A stretch of DNA of 64,000 nucleotides from Lycorma delicatula. Lineage: Eukaryota > Arthropoda > Insecta > Hemiptera > Fulgoridae. The stretch is taken from the NCBI RefSeq assembly GCF_047948215.1, contig NC_134467.1:38663020-38727019 (forward strand). Direction: 5' to 3'. Numbering within the stretch: the first letter of the stretch is position 1; each line of letters opens with the position of its first letter. Made by a program: the position numbers and the translations under genes. Positions 60,111 to 64,000 of this stretch are shown in pieces. Under the pieces are notes generated by a model. It did no database searches. It had not been told where the DNA came from and was given only the letters and a program-made list of their open reading frames with translations.

Positions 60111-60264
60111 ATTACTAATGGAAGCCATATCAAACCAAAGTGAATGTTCGGTGATAAACTTGATGTGTTTTTCTATGAAATAAGATCTCAACTGAATCTG
60201 TAAGTTATCTCAATAGATTTGTATATGCTTTTAAATTGTGAAGTCCTTTTTGAATCACCCATTA

Positions 60265-62410
60265 TAATATAAAATATAATCCAACAAAACACAGTAACAA
60301 TTTATGGTAAACTTACCATATTAATTTCCAATAACTAGTTTTCACAGTATCCTGCAGCTTCAGTGGTATTAAATTATATATTTATTACATTAAAAAAAAT
60401 TATTTTATTTTTTTGGTAATTTTACTTGAAATTATGTTTTGAATTTTGAATAATATGAGCGTGTATGTAAATTTTGCTGACCAGTAGTGTAACAATGTAA
60501 TCTTTAAAAAGTATATTTTCCTTTGCTCTAATGTCAATATTGCAATAATGTCAATAACTGTTAAGACTGCATTTTTATTATGATTTTAATCAAATCATTA
60601 TATTTGAATATGATATGGTGGTTTAACACTCTATAACTTTGTTTATATTTACAAATGAAATATTTCACGAGCATAAATCATTATTACTAATATCCAAAAC
60701 CTTTAAGTTATTTATGCAATCTGTAATATTATGTTTGCATTGTAATAGACGGTCAGCTGTATTACATATACCTCTTTTAGGTAATTTCATAAGAAAGCTA
60801 CCTATTGTAATGGGTGCCATGATAGGACATCTGGAAAATTTAGACAATCTTTGCGTTTCACATCCCCAGACCCCAAAGCCACCATCAGTTCAAAAGTTTA
60901 TTTATACATACATTTCATTTTCTTGTAGACACGATAACTGCCATAATTTTGCGCCAATCACTTTCAAATTGATATATAAAATATAAAGTCCCAAAATCTC
61001 GGTCAAGTTCGTTAATGGGAAAAATCGAACCATGGAGGTGGAAATGGAAAGGCTTTTTCGAAAAAAACAAAATAGCGCTATAGCTTTCTTATTAAGTAAA
61101 ATATCTAATTCGTTTAAAGTTCCTAGTATTATTTAGATAAGGACCTAAAACTTATCTAAGTAAGTTTTTTGATATCACCAACCACTGGCCCAGGGGGTTA
61201 AAAAAATGGGGTTTCAAAGACAAAAAAAAATCATACCGCCCTTAATAGGTACAGTTTGAATCGGTTTAAAATGGTCGTTAGTCCAGTAAACATTACCTAA
61301 AACTTTTGTCTGAAACAATTTTTGATATGACCAACCCTTACGGCAAGGGATAGCCAAAATGTTGCTGGAATTGTAAGAAGTGGAAACATTTTTTCACATG
61401 CAACCATTGTTGTACTGAGTAAATTTGAAGTTTTTCTTAAGGTGGAAATCTTTTTAACCCCTACTTAGCACCGATGAAATCTACCTTCATCTTCCAGCGT
61501 GCTAAAAGGGATTTTTTGTTGTTTTTGTATGCTGTGTAATATTCTGTAATTTTTTTTTAAAATGATCTATTGGTTTAAGCAATATAAACATTATTGCATT
61601 CATAGCATTTAATTCTGAATATTCCTCTCTATTATTACTTTTCCGTCTAGAACTATAGCTCTAGAATGGAAAGTATTGTAATCAGTTCAATTTGGGCATA
61701 CGCGGTTTTCACCCCGGATCTTCAAATTTTAACACCTAAGGAACCCAAAAAACTGGATGGAAATTTTCCAGATGTTAATATTCAAATGTATGTGTATGTT
61801 CGAGATGTTAAATCACCTTATATCTCCAGAACTACTGTACCGATTTTGACTAACTTGGTCATATACGGGGCATTGATACCATGAAATTTTCAACTTAAAA
61901 GGTCAAAGGACTGAGGCTGTAGAACAAGTTCACCAACAGTATTTCAAGATTTTGCCTAATTAAGGTCATATTTTTCTTAGGCAGATTTTTTAACAATTAA
62001 AAACTAACAATATTTGCAAAAAACAGTTTTGCAAAATCGCAACATAGCTCCAAAAAAATGGGTGTTGAATCATCTATTAAATGCTGTATTTTGTGTTGTC
62101 ACAGGTGAGCAGTAGAATTAAATAAATGACTAATATTTTAAGTGTGAAAAAGTAACTCGATCTGGCTGGATCTCAAGAACTTGATCCGTATCTGTGCGTT
62201 TCTATCCGTATCTGTATCCGTTTGACTCCGTATCTGGTGCGTTAAGCCACGCTATCTATTACATTAAAACATATTATTTTAATTTCTTACCATTTTATTT
62301 GAAATTGTTTTTTTTTTTAATTTTGTATAATTAAGCATATGTATAAATTTTGCTGTCCAACAACAATAAATTTTAAAACGGCACCTGAATATTTTCATAA
62401 CTAAAAATAA
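60265..62410 (+). repeat. Unclassified element, layout R-P1-P2-R
   Basis: R at 60265-60520 and a similar direct repeat at 62256-62410 (ctattacattaaaa, attattttaattt, taaattttgctg) flank P1 (60765-61600, copy at 36920-37760) and P2 (61665-62255, copy at 18320-18855). No transposase, RT or other protein was recognised. The tandem cgtatctg/ccgtatctgtatcc text at 62185-62235 is a local microsatellite-like expansion. Confidence 0.75.
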
Positions 62411-62669
62411 AATAATAGATAAAATACTTAGAATAAAAATTAATCTAACCCTTAAACATAATATAAAAAAGAGGAAGAGGGTTTTTTCCGGTATAAACAA
62501 AAAAACTACTCCATCAATCGCAAAAAAAATTAACCCATGTTTCTTGGCATAACTGAGAAGGTTTTTATGTATATTTCATGTCGAAAAATCTCGAAAATAT
62601 TTATGTAGTAGGCGAATTGAAAAATCAACCTTATTGCAATGCGCCCCCAGCTATTTGGAAAATGAAATA
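62411..62669. other. Unassigned intergenic or intron DNA
   Basis: Nothing recognised. If Ack extends past the right edge this is still intron. Confidence 0.35.
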
Positions 62670-62671
62670 TA

Positions 62672-62717
62672 CGAGGGTTATTCTTTTTTCAAGGTCTGAT
62701 CGGTCACGACATTAAAA
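62672..62717 (+). mobile_element. Lone mariner terminal repeat
   Basis: Reads cgagggttattcttttttca, aggtctgatcggtcacgaca, ttaaaac, preceded by TA at 62670-62671. It is the same end as the elements at 14312 and 17106. The rest of the mariner is missing: RTE sequence starts immediately. Confidence 0.88.
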
Positions 62718-63757
62718 CAATTTGTTTTATATATTCCAAACGTTGCTTGCCTGCACAGTTTTTACCTTCTACTTGTCCCTCTAATATTAAAGCAGCTATT
62801 CCAGGATGCCTTAATATGTGGCCTATAAGTCTGTCTCTTCTTTTAGTTATATTTTTCCAAATGCTTCTTTCTTAATCAATTTGCCACAACACCTCTTCAT
62901 TTGTCATTTTATCCACCCATCTGATTTTTAACATTCTCCTATAGCACTACATTTCAAAAGCTTCTAATCTTTTCTTCTCAGGTACTCTGATCGTCCAAGT
63001 TTCACTTCCATATAAAGCTATGCTCCAAACATATACTTTCAAAAATGTTTTCCTGAAGTTTAAATTAATTTTTGATGTAAACAAATTATATTTCTGAATG
63101 AAGGCTCGTTTCGTCTGTACTATTCGTTATTTTATATCGTTCCTGCTTCGTCCATCTTTAGTAATTCTACTTCCCAAATAACAAAATTCTTCTACCTCCG
63201 TAATCTTTTCTCATCCTATTTTTATATTCAGTGGTTCATCTACATTATTTCTATTACATTTCACTACTTTCGTTTTGTTCTTTATTTTCTTGCGGTAGTT
63301 CTTGCGTAGAATGTCATCCATGCCGTTCATTGTTTCTTCTAAATCTTTTTTACTCTCAGCTAGAATTACCACATCATTAGCAAATCGTAGCATTTTAATT
63401 TTTTCACCTTGTACTGTCACTCCGGATCTTAATTGTTCTTTAACGTCATTAACTACTAGTTCTATGTAAAGATTAAAAAGTAACAGGGTTAGCGAACATC
63501 CTTGTCGGACTCTCTTTTTTTTATTACGGCTTCTTTCTTATGTTCTACAATTATTATTGTTGTTGTTTGGTTCCTGTAAATGTTAGCAATTGTTCATCTC
63601 TGTATTTGAACCCTATTTTTTTAAAAAAGCTGAGCCATTATTCCATTCTACGTTATCAAATGCCTTTTCTAGGTCGATAAATGCAAGTATGTTGATTTGT
63701 TTTTCTTTAATCTTCCTTCTACTATTAATCTGAATGTTAAACTGCTTCCCTTGCTGG
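62718..63757 (-). mobile_element. RTE-type LINE fragment lacking both ends
   Basis: Minus-strand copy of the RTE family, matching about 28340-29380 of the long copy: AFIDLEKAFDNV region near 63680, GVRQGCS near 63510, RFANDVVILAESKKDLEETM at 63390-63330 (FADD changed to FAND) and the post-RT region down to 62718. The 3' end and A tail are missing, so this is not a simple insertion end. More diverged than the other two copies and full of frameshifts. Confidence 0.88.
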
Positions 63758-64000
63758 TTTATGTTTCACATAATATTAAATTTTATTAACACAGCAGCCA
63801 ATATGTTAATGAATTTTATAAATGCAAAAAGTATATTAGTGCAAAGTGGCAAACTTCTTTTTTTAAGTAAGAACAACAAATGTACGAGTAAAAAGATCAC
63901 CCTTACATAATCGATCATAAGCCTTTATTCACACTCTTTGAACTATTTTTCGAATAATGCAAATTATTTTTCAGCTTCTTTATTGTGTTTGTATTCTACA
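63758..64000. other. Unassigned edge sequence
   Basis: AT-rich; no feature recognised. Confidence 0.35.

Overview
The window reads as nuclear DNA of an arthropod, almost certainly an insect and perhaps a hemipteroid. The evidence is a single intron-rich animal gene, AT-rich introns of several kilobases, and a dense, mostly decayed load of Tc1/mariner-type DNA transposons, RTE-type LINEs and tRNA-derived SINEs. There is no bacterial operon structure. The species assignment is inference from element content only.

The host gene is an Ack/TNK2-type non-receptor tyrosine kinase (activated Cdc42 kinase) on the minus strand. I could join 12 coding exons from about 59.16 kb down to a stop codon at 11.695 kb. 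Every junction has GT donor/AG acceptor dinucleotides and keeps the reading frame: 3513 nt, 1170 residues plus stop. In order the exons encode the second half of a SAM domain, a complete tyrosine kinase domain, SH3, a CRIB-like region, a long Ser/Asn/Pro-rich region with endocytic-type DPF and LIDF motifs, and a C-terminal UBA domain. The first exon(s), with the start codon and the first half of the SAM domain, are not recognisable here and probably lie beyond position 64000.

Everything else is intron, 3' flank or transposon. In the 3' flank (1-11.7 kb) there are a 5'-truncated RTE LINE (0.73-1.9 kb), mariner relics (4.1, 6.1, 8.8-10.1 kb), a SINE (5.2 kb) and a piggyBac relic (7.3-8.3 kb). 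The introns hold several mariners (12.3-13.8, 14.3-15.5, 17.1-18.0, 33.0-33.8, 46.7 kb), a second LINE family (21.4-22.5 and 54.85-55.5 kb), and SINEs at 13.3, 21.75, 23.8, 24.2 and 47.8 kb. They also hold a near-complete RTE LINE with target duplication (26.26-29.49 kb), two copies of a DDE transposase family (24.5-26.2 and 38.7-40.2 kb), a Mutator-like relic (48.5-49.1 kb), and IS630/Tc1-like elements at 40.8, 43.8-45.6, 49.8-51.1, 52.9-54.2, 56.7 and 59.6 kb. At the right edge a mariner end is fused to an RTE fragment (62.67-63.76 kb).

The items most worth a second look are: an internally deleted Tc1/mariner-type element with roughly 480-bp terminal inverted repeats (43.79-45.62 kb) plus two decayed lone copies of those repeats; an unclassified repeat of about 2.1 kb with directly repeated ends (60.3-62.4 kb) and partial copies at 18.3 and 36.9 kb; a SINE family with perfect 18-bp target duplications, one copy nested in a mariner; a 320-bp foldback at 30.6-30.9 kb; and a perfect 78-bp palindrome 5 bp from the 5' splice site of the SH3 exon. 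I see no evidence for a novel multi-gene system. The window is a large kinase gene whose introns are a layered transposon record.
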